Of a stretch of 64,000 nucleotides of DNA, positions 34,501 to 46,832 are shown in pieces. The stretch comes from Rosa chinensis (Eukaryota > Streptophyta > Magnoliopsida > Rosales > Rosaceae), in assembly GCF_002994745.2 (NCBI RefSeq), contig NC_037094.1, forward strand, positions 62,060,139 to 62,124,138, in the 5' to 3' direction. Made by a program: the position numbers and the translations under genes. Each line of letters begins with the position of its first letter. Position 1 is the first letter of the stretch. A model generated the notes under the pieces. The model was not told the origin of the DNA. It searched no databases and worked only from the letters and a program-made list of their open reading frames with translations.

Positions 34501-35665
34501 ACTTGGTAAACGCATCATAAGCACTTACCCCATGGATCCATAGTTCTCTCAGATCTTCAATGAGTGGTTCTAAATACACATCTATGTCATTCCCAGGTTG
34601 CTTAGGACCTGGGATGAGCAATGTCAGCATCAAATTTTCCTTGGACATGCACAAAGAGGGAGGGAGGTTATATGCAACCAAAACCACAGGCCAGCAACTA
34701 TATCTAGAACTAAGATCACCAAAGGGATTAAATCCATCTGATGAAAGACCAAGTCTAAGGTTACGAGGAGCTTTTGCAAATTCAGGCCACTTACTATCAA
34801 TCTTCTTCCATGCAAGCGAGTCAACAGGATGCCGCATTTTGCCATCCTGACTTCTGTGAGTTTCATGCCAAGTAAGTTGTTCCGCCTTCTCAGCATCCCT
34901 AAACATTCTCCTAAATCTAGGGATAATTGGAAAGTACCTCAAGACCTTAGCAGGAACACCTTTCTCAATCTTTTGGGTGAGCTTATTAGCTTTCCATCGA
35001 GAGGCACCACATTTCGGACAACTTTCCTTGTGCTCTAGATCCTTTCTAAATAAACAACAATCATTCACACACGCATGAATCTTCTCATAGCCTAGATCAA
35101 ATGCTTTGAGTAATTTTTTTGTTGAGTATAAGGAACTTGGAAGGATGTTATCTGGAGGTAAAAGACTGCCAACCATCTCAAGAAGTTCATCATAACCATT
35201 GTCAGATAGACCATATCTAGCCTTAAACTTGAAAAACTTAATTGTTGCTAACATTTTTGTGGAAGGACAACCCTTATATAGAGGAAGTTCTGCTTCATTT
35301 ACTAAATGTGTGACATCAGATTCTATATTTTCAGGTGCAGATTCCATGAAATCATCATTTAGCTGTGCATCTATATACATTCTATATGTCTCCAAGTTTT
35401 CAAAGTTTTCTATGGTTTCTTCCTGTACAGTAGTTCTTGGCTCATCTCCATGAAATGTCCAATTAATATAACTCTCATATATCCCATTTGAGGTCAGATG
35501 ATCTAATACAGTACGAGGTGGATAAGACCATACGTTTATGCAACTACTACATGGGCATTGGATCTTTTCAGGATACCCCTTACTTGCATGAATGCTATTA
35601 ACAAACTTTTTTGCTCCATCATAAAAGGCTCTAGGATTGCTAATAACAAACAACAACAACAACAT
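31569..35665 (-). CDS. TNP2-type CACTA transposase
   Basis: Catalytic transposase of En/Spm elements. Exons read on the minus strand: 35639-33968, 33555-32925, 32786-32502, 32409-31710 and a short last exon ending at 31569, with GT-AG borders. Exon 1 has the transposase-associated domain (FYDGAKKFVNSIHASKGYP, CPCSSCINVWSYP). The TNP2 core follows (LPPDNILPSSLYSTKKLLKA, CPKCGASRW, LGLSSDGFNPFGDLSSRYS, GNDIDVYLEPLIEDLRELW, KKACPVCG). Exon 2 has the DUF4218-like part (HNLDMMHIEKNICESIIGTL, GLKSHDCHVLVQQIL). Exon 4 has the DUF4216-like part (VPYYGVIREIILLDY, FDCYWANIG). A first exon carrying the true start upstream of 35639 was not identified. No stop or frameshift was seen in the exons. Confidence 0.88.
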
Positions 35666-36671
35666 AAAAGAGTTTACAATACATTTATGAATTATATCAT
35701 CATAACCTTACAGTTTCTAGTTTTAGATGTAACCTGCTTTTACAATAAGCCCATTCTTTATCCATATTCTTTCAGCTTTGTTTTCCTGGAGCTACTTTTG
35801 ACCTTATATTTAGACACCAAACATATTGCAATTTAGGTATTATAAATGCAATCAAATAGATTCTTACATCAGAGGTGCAAAAACAAAGAAAATTGGTAGC
35901 AAGCAAAAATATCTTCACAAGGAGGTAAACACTCAAGTGATACAAAGGTATATATCATAGAACCATGAACAACAAACAAAGCACAGAAATATAATACATC
36001 AGTATTAGGCAGATCTCAAAAAAGTTTCAGGGAATAAGAAAGAATAAAATTGGTCGAGAAATTCATACCAAGAGTGAGAAGCAGGGTCGTAAGACATGGG
36101 ATGCAAGTTCAGGTAATAAACCAACCAGTCTCAACTATGAACAACTGGTTTCAGCATCCAATTTATCTATTTTGATCAAATGCAATGATCACCAAACTAG
36201 TTAAATAAAACCAAGTTCTGAAATAGATCGACTGAAAGAGTCATAGGCACTGGAGGATGCAGAAATATTTGTCAATGGGGGCTGGGGGAGGACTTTCAAT
36301 GTGCCAAGAGGTGATAATATCTTGCCATTTGAAATAGATACAAAAAAAGAAAAACAAAAGCAATACCCCCATCAATACTCTATTGCTATTCAGATGGACT
36401 TGAAATTCAAACAACTGTCCCTGAGGAACACCATAGTTGTCAAAGCAGCAGCTAATCTGCAAATAAAAAAGCTCCAGAAAATCAAACAGATCTTAGCACC
36501 CCAAAACACACACCAATGTACATCTTGACCTCTAGCAAAAGCTAGACACTACTTTAATTATATTGGCAGTCTCAAAGCTCCAGAGTCCAAACATCGATCT
36601 CTAATATGAATTGATTTTGCAGAAACAAATAGTGAGATTGTAAAGCAAACAACAAATACAGATAACAATAC
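35666..36671. other. CACTA interior, AT-rich, no exon recognised
   Basis: Between TNP2 and the captured dehydrogenase exons. It may include the missing 5' exon and promoter of TNP2. Confidence 0.5.
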
Positions 36672-37118
36672 CTGGTATGATATCCAAACTTCCTTTAGAC
36701 CATGGGTGGCAGCAATTATTGTCAACTCTGCACACCTTTCTAATGACACACGCTTCTGTCAAAACAAATAAGATAACAAGAAATGAACAAAAAGGTAACA
36801 AGAAATGTTTTACAAGAGATGTTTAAAGCTCTTTTGACTGCTCAACTACCCCGGATAAAAACAATAAAGCGGTAAGAAAAGGAATGCCCTAGAGATAACA
36901 TGCACGGCCACACTAAACTACAGATACCACCCCAAGTTATCAAAAAGATGAAATTCATGGGCATGATCGTAAGGAACAGATTTGATACACACACAACATC
37001 ATTGTAAGAAACTAACTTCAGAAGAAGCTTTATTCTCTGAGATTGCTGCTCCTGTACCATTTGATGTTTCTATTGGACCAGGACAAACAATGGTCACCCC
37101 AATTCCTTTCTGATAGAG
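36672..37118 (-). pseudogene. Captured exons of a short-chain dehydrogenase/reductase
   Basis: Two exons with correct GT-AG borders, 37118-37017 (102 bp) and 36755-36672 (84 bp), joined in phase. The first encodes LYQKGIGVTIVCPGPIETS and continues NGTGAAISENKASSE. The second encodes KRVSLERCAELTIIAATHG and LKEVWISYQ. I recognise this as the C-terminal half of a plant SDR related to dehydrogenase/reductase family member 7. The PGP-I-T turn follows the active-site strand. The Rossmann GXXXGXG and the YxxxK exon are absent, so it cannot encode an enzyme. It lies between the TNP2 gene and the right terminus of the CACTA. Confidence 0.8.
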
Positions 37119-38500
37119 CTGCATTAAAAAAGATAAATTAACACCATTAGGGGAAGCAGAAATTATAGTTGTATCAACAATTTTATCTTGTCTTGATATA
37201 TTAACTGCTTTACTAAACATGCAATTATTCTTAGTATCTTAAATTTTTATAATTAAGTCTCAATATGATGGAAAACTTTAATTAGTGAGAAATGGAAAAC
37301 AGCAGATTGCGGCAACAGACTTATACACATTCCTTTTACTCTGGAGATTGGAAAGAAGTTATAATTCTTACCTAGGAACGCAAGGTGTGAAATTACCCAT
37401 TTAAGGCATGTTTAGAGGCAAGGTGTGAAAGTACGCAAGGTGTGAAACCACAATTTCAGACAACCCATACAAACCCAAACCAAACACTCACCTCTTTTCC
37501 TGCTGAAAACTATCCCCCAAACTCAATCAAATTTCCAGTTTATGCAAAAACATGAAACTTAGTTCCAATCCCCTTATCAAAACATTGAAACTTTACCGAG
37601 TTTCTTCCTTTATCTATACATGTCATACAACAATACATGAATCACTTGCCAATGACCCAAAACAACGACAACAATGACAAAGAAAATCTTCATCTAAAAC
37701 TCAAATCCATCAACAAGTTCAATACTTGATCAAAGTTTGGAATTCAGAATTCTCACACATTTTCATAAACCAACCGCACAACACAAAATTCAACACTTTT
37801 GATTCCTCCATGCTTCTCTTCCCTCAACAACAAACATATACAAAACGATCAATAAGTAAAACAAGTCACAATAGCAAAAGGTGCATCCAAATACAAACTC
37901 AGAAAACATAATAAACATCAAAAAAAAAAAAAATTCAGGGTCTTTATGAAAACAAACAGAGAGAATAGTATTCAAAAAGAAGAAAGATCCCACCTTTGGT
38001 GTGCTCAGATGGTTTTGGGAATTGGGTTTTCACTAAGAGTGTTGGATTGAAGTGAGAAAAGTGAAGCCGGCTATGGTTTCGCACAAGAAGAAAGGCCTGA
38101 GTTAGCAGTTAACAGCAGAAGGCATGCACATAGGAAGAAAGCGCTCTGGCTATTTTCAACTTCAAGACCCAGATTCCGGTGGCCCGAATCTCCGAGAGCA
38201 GTGATCACTTCAATGTTCTTTAATTTGGAGCTCAATCGATCCACGGAATCTCGATGACAGGAGCAGAAAACGTGGTGGCCGGTGGTGGGAGGTGGCCGGT
38301 GACTCGGCAGTGGAGCAAATCCACTGAACGGCGACTCAGCAGTGGGAAGAGACGTGGGGAAGAGATAGGGAAGAGATGGAAAACTGAGGTCTATCGGGGA
38401 GAGAGAAAACTTTTGTTTTATGAAATGAAAAAAAATAGAATTAATTAGAAAGTGTAGAAGAAAAAGATGGAGGGAAATAAAATTTTGGTGAAAATTTCGC
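37119..38500. other. CACTA right interior, probable promoter side
   Basis: No exon is recognised. The GC content rises at 38040-38400, a leader-like segment upstream of the minus-strand genes. Confidence 0.5.
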
Positions 38501-38504
38501 GCCT

Positions 38505-38815
38505 TTCACTTTTACGGCACACATCAATGTAGGCTGTAAAAGACAATATTAAAAACTACATTAACGGCGCACATACTTGCATGCTGTAAAAGACCAAACG
38601 AAAATAGACATTAACGGCATGTATTAATGCATGCCGTAAAAGACCAAATGAAAATAGGCATTAACGGCGTGTATTAGATGCATGCCGTAAAAGACCATAT
38701 CAAAAAGTATATTAACGGCATGCCTTAAAAGTGCGCCGTAAATGCATGTCTATTACGGCATGCATTGATGCACGCCGTAAAATGTGCGCGGTAAAAGAGT
38801 CATTTTCTTGTAGTG
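38505..38815. repeat. Right terminal and subterminal repeats of the CACTA
   Basis: About ten copies of 'ttaacggcgcacat' / 'tgcatgccgtaaaagacc' in alternating orientation, ending TAGTG at 38815. They mirror 27121-27620. Confidence 0.88.
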
Positions 38816-40833
38816 GTAGCAAAATTTAGGAATTTGCAATCGATTAAAAGCACAAAAGTGAGAATTGAGGTTTCGAAAGGTTTCAGAAATCAAGGACATT
38901 CGAATCGTCTTTGACGGTTTTGATCATTCTTATCGTGTATGAAGGTACTATTTGGTGTCGTTGGATATCCGTTTGGGTGAAATCATTGAACTTAGGATCA
39001 AGAATTGGCCGTAATAACCCCACGGAGTGTCCGTAGTAATGCAAGTGGAATTACCATGTGATGTGGTTATGATCAAAGTTTTGAAGCTTTGAGTAACAAA
39101 GAAGGTTTGGTGATAGTTTCCTTGCGGGGCGATGCTAGTCAATAAGTTTTGGAATTCTGCCAGCATTCAATGATGGTGTTCTCAATGAGTTCCTTTGGGG
39201 ACTATGAAAGAATTTCTTTCCTGCTTGTGGATTTCGTTATTGCTTCAATATCTTTTTCCTTAATTCGCAGGTCGATTTTCTTCTTTGCAGTATTTGTGAT
39301 GCTTTACGCTCACGTATTATGATGCACTTTTGCTTATCTATCGAACCATTTACGGGTTGCCTTGCACATGGGGTTTTTCAGTCACGAATGGAGGTAACCT
39401 TTCTTTTGGTATGTTGAGTTCGGCGGGGTTGCTATGAAATCGATCAAATTATAATGTCTGGCAAGGTTTCAATTTGAGAATCGTTCATTTCAAGAGTTGA
39501 ATTTCTTTTATAGTTGGTTAACTCTTGGATCGGATTTGGAACATTTATAAGTGTTGTTGGATACAGTGTAGACCAGTAAAGGAGTTGGTACATACAGGGT
39601 TAGGAAAAATTTCCACAATGTTGTATCTGTAATAAAATTGTCATGAGGTTTTGTCAGCTAGTTTGAGATGTTGCTATTTGGGCTGGTGAAGTAGTTATAA
39701 GAGAGAGTTTTCCTAACTAATTAAGAAAGCTATTTTATTTTGGATTGATCGAAATTCGAGTCTAGCATCTAGTAATTCAGATTGTGGTGCTCTCGGTAGT
39801 GAGAATTACCTGGGTATGAATTAAGATTATCATTTGAGGCAATAGAGATCAACGAGAACGATATGGATTCAACCAGATTTCAGATATATGACTATTAAAA
39901 AATTGTAGCCTCGGCTAAGAACAACTTGAGTGTGATGCATCTTCTTTCGGACTTGAGTCCTCGAGCTGGAGTAGAGTTAGTAGTTATGGTTTTTGCTTGC
40001 TCGAGATTTCTGAAGGCATGGTACATGGCATGGTAGTTAAGCGAGTACTAACTTGTGAGAAATAGTAGCAGTTTGATTGGAGACATTGGTAATTAGTAAA
40101 TCTCTTGAGACACATTTGATTTGGAAAAGTTTTTCACATTTTCGTATTTATAAAAATTTTCGAGTGAGGTGATGTATGTGTGGCCAGTAAGGTAACTGTC
40201 AAATGAGTTTTCCTAGTCGACTCAGAACGTCATCTCATGGCTTGACCAATGATTTAGTCAGGTGTCAGAGTAGCGCGGCGGAAGTGTGGTGGTCCCATAA
40301 CTTACTTGATTAAGAACTTGGGTTCGTTCGAGGTTAACCTTTATGCGTTGACAACTATGGGACCTTTAAGTAAACGACCTTCGATTAGGAATTTTATGCA
40401 CAAACAAACAAGGAAGGAAATGCTGTAAGTTATTTGTTTTGGAATTGTTGATTAGCAATGACCATCTTGTGGTTGTCATACTATTGATGGTGAATGGGTT
40501 GGATCTTCACTAAGCAACTTTTATGAGAAAGTTATGAATGCTATAATTTTAACATGGTGGTTTGTGACGTCTATACCATGTGTTATCTGAGCTAGCCATT
40601 GAAATGAATTTTCTTTTACACCGGAATTCATGTACTTGCGAGTTTATGATGCTACATGGTTCAACAAGACAAGTGATTCGACTTTGAACGTTGATAATTT
40701 TGGATTATAAGTATGTCTTCATTGCTTCTGTTAGTTGTTGATTTGAGGTTGTGAAAAAGAAAGCTTAATTTAAGGGAAGAGTGATAAGTTTCGAGATTGT
40801 GGTATTTTTGAATTAAATGGTGTGCATTTTTAT
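38816..40833 (+). other. C interior, right part, no coding detected
   Basis: Begins with the GTA duplication (38816-38818). No gag-pol motif is seen in any frame. Confidence 0.6.
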
Positions 40834-40846
40834 AAGGAGGGGAGAA
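40834..40846 (+). other. Polypurine tract of element C
   Basis: AAGGAGGGGAGAA directly precedes the 3' LTR start TGTAACATCCCG. Confidence 0.9.
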
Positions 40847-43663
40847 TGTAACATCCCGTACCTTCACTTACCCGTTTACTAGTCATTTGGACGGTAAACG
40901 ACAACTACTTTCACTTTTACCGTCGTTTCGATACTTTTAGTGGCCCTAAAATATGACTTTTTGTTCGGGTCAAAATTTGAGAAAATGTTCTTCATGAAAG
41001 TTGTAGAGGACGTTAAACCGAGCGCGTGCATATGTGGTACGTAAAAATCGGAGTTCATATGCGAAAGTTATGGCCAAAATACTAAAGTTACTGTTCATGG
41101 TAATTTTCTATAAATAGCCGAGTTACTGTGGTAAGTTTCCATTTTCGGAAACTTACCGAGCCCTCTCCCCGATTCTCTCTTCCTCTCCGACCTCTTCACC
41201 TTCTTCCGGCCATAACTCCTCCATCCGGCGACGGATTTTGACGTATAAGATGTCGTTGGAAAGCTCTCTTCCTTCTCTTCATTTCTGGGTTCGTTTCGTA
41301 GCTTGATATGAACTGTGGAATGTGCAGCAACAAGAAGAAGAGGACGGTCACTGTAGCAGTTTTGAGTCAACGCTGATATTTTCTAATTTCGGCAGTCTCC
41401 GGCCACCAAATTGGCGTCGAAGGTTCGGTTTTTGACATAGATCATTTCCCCTAAGGTCTTTCATTTCAATTTGCAGTGTAGAGGTCGAATTAACAATTTC
41501 AATTTCTAGGGTTCTTGGAATTTCTGGAAATTTTTCACCTGCCAAATTGGAGCTCTTCCAGGTAAAATTGGAACTTGTTGTAGTTGAGAAAGAGGTTGGG
41601 TTTGTTGAGTAGATGGTACTGCCAAATTTTGGTGGCCATCGGAGGTGGTTGCCGGTGGCGTGTGGGGCCCACGCGCTTCCACTGTTGGTGGCGCGTGGAG
41701 GCGTGTAGGACAGTGTTTTAATTCCGGTTTTTAGCCCATTAAATCCTATAAATTGTGTAGAGCTTGTATGTGAAGTTTGGTGATTTTTGGAGAAACTTGG
41801 AATTAATTATGAATTTCTGAAGTTTAGGGTTTCGATTATCGAATTACGAGAATCCGACCGTCGGATATCTCACGGTTCTGCCTTGGAACCTTTAAATTAA
41901 CGAATTGGTATTAGTGGTATAATTTGGGCTAAATCCGAGGAGAATTGGGAGGTGAAATTATGAGGAATTGGTTTTAGGAATTGTATTAAATTATTGAAGA
42001 ATTATTCACGGAATATAATTGTGTACAGGACGACGTACCGAGCTATTGCTCGATGACGGAACACGAATGCGTGATCGTCGGAATAGTACTGTGAGTGGAC
42101 TTTTTTTTAAATAGCGATGCATGCATTTATTTTCTTAAATAATGCTCTAGTGATTATTCATATTACTTTTTGAGGAAATGAATTAATTTTCGGAAATTGA
42201 TTTCGAATTATATCATGGATTTGCTTTCAATAATGAGTTTCAAAGGTTGGTTTTGTTTTATTATATTATTTGATGAATTCCTTATTTCCGAGGTAAATTT
42301 CTGGAATTAAGCATATCCCTAATCACCGAGTTAAGCTCCTGGAAGATTTTTAAGATGAGTTTCAATGGAGTTGGATATTCTCAATTGTTTTTTTTTTACT
42401 TTCAATTTTGGCATCGGGAATGCCTAATTAAGGATTTTGGATTTGGTTGGCTTCTTGGAGATTTTGAGAGATTTTTGGAAATGAGATTTACCTATACTAA
42501 TTTCCGGTTTTGGTTACGGATTTGAGAATATCTGGGCGTGTGGGACACGCCGTCGATTTATTCCTATTTCTCACTTATCCATTTTGAGATTGAGAGTAAT
42601 CTTGGCGTGCGGGGTCACGTCGTTGAATATATGGTTTCTATCTCGTGAGAAATGTGGGGAAGCTACATGGATTTACTGGTTTTCGATGATTTTTCCTCAC
42701 CATACGCGGGTTATGTTATTAGGTCTCCTCCTCACTGACTTTGTGTTGGTGAGTGGCAGTTGAGGTAGCTTGTTCTCCTCCTCACCTACTTTGTGTTGGT
42801 GAGTGGCAGTAGAGGTGATTTATTCTCCTCCTCACGTGGGTGGCAGTCGAGGTTATTTGGTCTCCTCCTCGCACAATCTATGTGTGAGTGGAAGTTGAGG
42901 TTATTAGTTCTCCTCCTCGCACAATCTATGTGTGAGTGGCAGTTGAGGGTAGGTAGAGCCTGGAGGCTCCATTGCCTGTATGGTGATATCTCTTCCCCAT
43001 ATCCTATCATTTCTCGACTAGCGGGGCCTAGTCTGATTTCCGTGTAACCAGCGGGGCTGGTCTTATCCTGTTGAGTATCGGAGTTTCGATCTTTCCTCTC
43101 GGTCTAGTCGGTTTTTCTTGAGCGGAGCTTCTCGTGATTTGTTTTCTAAATCGTTACATGCATCGAGGATTTTTAAGGAAATAAATGTGGGAAAGTATAA
43201 AATTCACTTGGTTAAAAAATTGTTTATTTTTGTCCACTCACACTAACGTATTTTATGTACTTTCCCCTAGGCCCTTCGGTTTCAAATGCCCAGTTTGCAG
43301 GCGAATTGGTTGAGGTCGGGCGTACACGGAGTTGAGGCATAGTCAACAGCATGGCTTCCGCACCTGTCGTTGAATTAGGTTTTCCTCTTATACCTTTCTG
43401 TTAGAATTGCTCTGATTTCCTATGAGATTTATGCTATTCGAGTTGAGATGTGTGTTTTGTGAATTGGAGACTGATGTTGATTTGGGGAGCAGGGGGCTCC
43501 AGGAGCATAAGGATGAATTGATTGAGGAGTGTAAATGTTTTCTACAGGTTTGGGTAGCCCATTTTAGGGGAAGTTCCGCCAAATTTTTGGTAGAATTTCT
43601 TCTAAGGTGGGCCCCGCAGGGTCACTTCGGATTTCAAGGTGAAATCCGGGGCGGGTCCTGTCA
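40847..43663 (+). repeat. 3' LTR of element C (2817 bp)
   Basis: Nearly identical to 23161-25978. It ends TCCTGTCA and is followed by GAAGG (43664-43668). Confidence 0.95.
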
Positions 43664-43668
43664 GAAGG

Positions 43669-43760
43669 CGTGAGCGTGGAACTAGGGGGTGCCGTAAAGG
43701 CGTGAGCGCGGAGCTCGTGGTTGCCGGGAAGGCGTGAGCGCAAGGCTTGGGGGTGCCGTG
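43669..43760. repeat. D minisatellite, right part
   Basis: About three units continuing 22690-23160 after element C. Confidence 0.85.
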
Positions 43761-45271
43761 AAGGGGAGTTGTGTATAAGCACTGGGTGTTAGGTAGCAAA
43801 CCTAATCTTTGATACCCAAGCGTCGGAGATTAATTTTCGGATCAATGGCTACCGTGGGTTGCGTTAACCAGTCCCTTTACTCTTTCTCGAAGGAGAAAAG
43901 CTTGACTGCAATGCCGCGTAGCGGTCATCGTCATTATGAGGTGTTGCCTTATCGCTTGGCGGTTGGTCGTGGAGTGTAGACCCGTTTAGTTCTCTTTCCT
44001 TTTTTGGGAGAGTTTGACAAAATATGCTGGGCAAGAGGCTAGACAAAATATTTACATATAGTGTACATGTAAATCTTGCTAATTGTATGAACAACAAATA
44101 AGCATGGCATGTGTATAGCATGTACTTGTAATGAAGTTGCTAATAACATTTTGCATTGTTGTAAACATGCTTAAGGACCATATAGACATGTAAATGCCTA
44201 TCAAGTGTGATCTATTATAGGCTGGTATTGGCATGGTAGTAGCTCTAATTGCAAGAGCGTGTATTGAGATATAGTTACTTATTTTATGCCGATTTGGAGT
44301 GAATTGGAGTTTGAAATTGATACAAGTACCCAAATCGTGTTGGAGTTGTCCAAGCATGACGCTCCATTGCTCCAGCAAAGCATCTTAATAGAAAGATAAT
44401 GATTTCGTTAATTGGAGAGGTGATTGATGATTATGTCTCCTTTAAACAAAATGAGTGATTAGTACATGGGTATGTAAAATCAACACTACTATCTTGCATA
44501 TGTACTTTGATGAGATATTTAAGCAAAGTGTATAAGCGATGTAGTAGTTGATTACAGATGACATGGTGCATTTATGTACTTCTAATGTGATATTCAAATT
44601 GACAATTCATGAAATTTACAGATTCATTTTTAGATGAGATAGCATGTTGGCTAGTGACAAAGCTTCATGTCACAACCTTTAATTTAAACGGGCATGCGGT
44701 CAATAGAGTACACATGTGGTTGTGTGTGGAGCAAAGTCTGCATATAACATAATGATGACTATGTTTAGACAATCATGCTATAACAATTGCTGTATGCATG
44801 CTTGTAGACTTACGAATGCTTACGCCCATAACACGATAGCCATGTATCAATTAAGAGAATATATAAGTAATAGGCATGCTGATGACAAATGATTTGGATA
44901 TACATCTACTTTGAATGTAAACATGGTAGATAAACATAACTATTTTAGCATTATACCATGGGCATTTGAGAGTGTTTGAGAATTTTGACTTATTCTTGCT
45001 GAAAGAATAAACCATTTTTAGATTCTCTTAAACTTTGCACAAATGAGAGACACGTATATCCAGAATGGAACATGCATTCTCCAATAATCGTCAAATTACA
45101 TGTGTATTGAGTCTAACAGCAGTAAGTGGTTCACAACACCAAGACATGTATTCATATTGATGATCCTATATGAATATAAAGCTCAACGTGATTATGGGCT
45201 GCCATGCACTTTTTTTTTAATGGTGTATGCGGTCATGGTAATGAATATATTAACCATATAGATTGACTATA
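43761..45271 (-). other. D interior, non-coding, shared with D'
   Basis: Matches D' (7240-7680 and 19590-20300). No domain is recognised. It ends at the left TIR of element E. Confidence 0.6.
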
Positions 45272-45489
45272 GGCTTAGTTTGGGATTGCTGTGCTGTAAG
45301 AAGAAGCACTTCCGAACTTGTTGTGAGATGAAGCACTTCCGAACTTGCTGTGAGAAGAAGCAGCTGAGGTGTTTAGTAAACTGTTTTTAAAAGTGTTGTG
45401 AGAACGAAAAGCAATTTCTAGGTGTTTGGTAAGTTGCAAGCCAAAAGTGCTTTGGCTGGATATAATTATCAAAATAGTCATACATGCTA

Positions 45490-46309
45490 AGATATGCTAC
45501 TAAAATACATAATTTTATTTTTTGATTATGTAACCATATCAAATAAAAAAATTTCTCATGTATTATCCTTGTACCCTTGCTTGGACCGAATAAAAGATTT
45601 AATGTAAACTCTTCAATATGCATATTATGTTTTACTATTACACAAAATAAGTCTAGAATATTTGGATTAATTTCCTTACCATAGTTCAACGGGAACCATT
45701 ACACAAAATATATTAAAGTTACTTGAAATTTGCAACTAAAGGCTAAGTAGATGCATTCATTAGACTTTGTGCAACTGTATTTTTTAACACCCTCCATTTC
45801 TTATAGTTTGACGCACACATGAGAAATGTTCATTCAACAGGTCTTTATATTCACTCTGCCTGGTAAAGAAAAGTGCATCTTATAGTTTGACGCACACATG
45901 AGAAATGTTCATTCAACAGGTCTATTAGGCGAATCAGCTGTAATGCAAATTCTTCACATCCCAAGGGAAGAAGGGAAGAAGTGAAAGCTTTGATACATTG
46001 ATAAGTTGAAAATTCAAGATCTCACAATTGCAAGATAATACAATCAGAGAGTCATATACAAAAATCTAAAATCTAAACATCACCTCATAAAATTAGTAAG
46101 AAAGGAAAAGGAGTATCGTAAGACTAAGAGGTGGTCTAAATAACATGAAAATTTAGCCAACATTATAAACTCTAGCAACTACTTTATAGAGCATATCCTC
46201 TTGTTACTGGTCGTCCATCGAATTAGTCATATGAAGCAAGAATCCTAGACATTGACCTACAAATATCATCCATGAGAACACAACATACAAATAATTTCAC
46301 TTTTGAAGA
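45490..46309. other. E interior, left of B
   Basis: No gene is recognised. A ~46-bp direct repeat ('atagtttgacgcacacatga' plus following bases) occurs at ~45800-45846 and ~45875-45922. Confidence 0.55.
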
Positions 46310-46817
46310 TGTTAATGCCAAAGTCCGGCGGTAGCCGATTCTTAGTTTAACGCGGGTCCGGTGGGCGGACCGCTACTCCGAGGATTTGATGACCTCCGCT
46401 TGCTGCAACACAAGAGACAGGGCGTCAGAGGGAGACCGCGTTGGGCGGTCTTCACTTCTCCGATGCCTAAGTCAGTCACTGTACATGGGCAGCATAACAA
46501 TAAATGAGTAGTAAATGCGTAATTAATGAGGAGAGAGGAGAGAACCTTTTATAGGTGAGGAGAAGGTTGATCTTCTTCTTGTTTTCGATGTGGGACTGAT
46601 GTGCTTTGATTCCCAGCGTTTGGAGCTTCTGATGCTATCTTGACGCGGCACGTGGCGGCCCGTCCGAGGTGATCTGGGGGCGATCCAGGGCTCGAGCAGT
46701 AGCCCGCCTGGCCGTGCCTTCGCAGGTCACTCCTTTGGTGAGAGTCGATACCTTTGGCGGTACAATGAGCGTGGCTCATTATAGCTAATTATGCTCGTTC
46801 TGGCACATGTAGGTACA
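46310..46817 (-). repeat. 3' LTR of element B (508 bp)
   Basis: Minus strand TGTACCTACATGTGC...GGCATTAACA, with TATAAAA in 'cacctataaaaggttctc'. Adjoined by the G-rich purine tract (46818-46832, minus strand). Confidence 0.92.
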
Positions 46818-46832
46818 AGTCCCCCAAGTCCC

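Larger units (their letters stand above)
27121..38815 (-). mobile_element. CACTA (En/Spm, CMC) DNA transposon, structurally complete
   Basis: The ends read CACTACGCCAAAAACAG at 27121 and, on the other strand from 38815, CACTACAAGAAAATGAC. Both continue into TTTTACCGC, and a 3-bp GTA duplication flanks the element (27118-27120, 38816-38818). At 11.7 kb it contains a TNP2 transposase gene, a second transposase-type gene, subterminal repeats and captured host exons, all on the minus strand. It interrupts element C, whose LTRs differ by only ~0.6%, so the insertion is very recent. Confidence 0.95.
23161..43663 (+). mobile_element. Element C: LARD-like LTR retrotransposon with 2.8-kb LTRs
   Basis: LTRs at 23161-25978 and 40847-43663, tRNA-Met primer site, polypurine tract and GAAGG duplications. 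Apart from the nested CACTA, the interior is only ~3.2 kb (25979-27120, 38816-40846) and shows no gag-pol motif. This fits a large retrotransposon derivative moved in trans. LTRs differ by ~17 substitutions and one 1-bp indel by eye (~0.6%), so it is a recent insertion. Confidence 0.9.
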
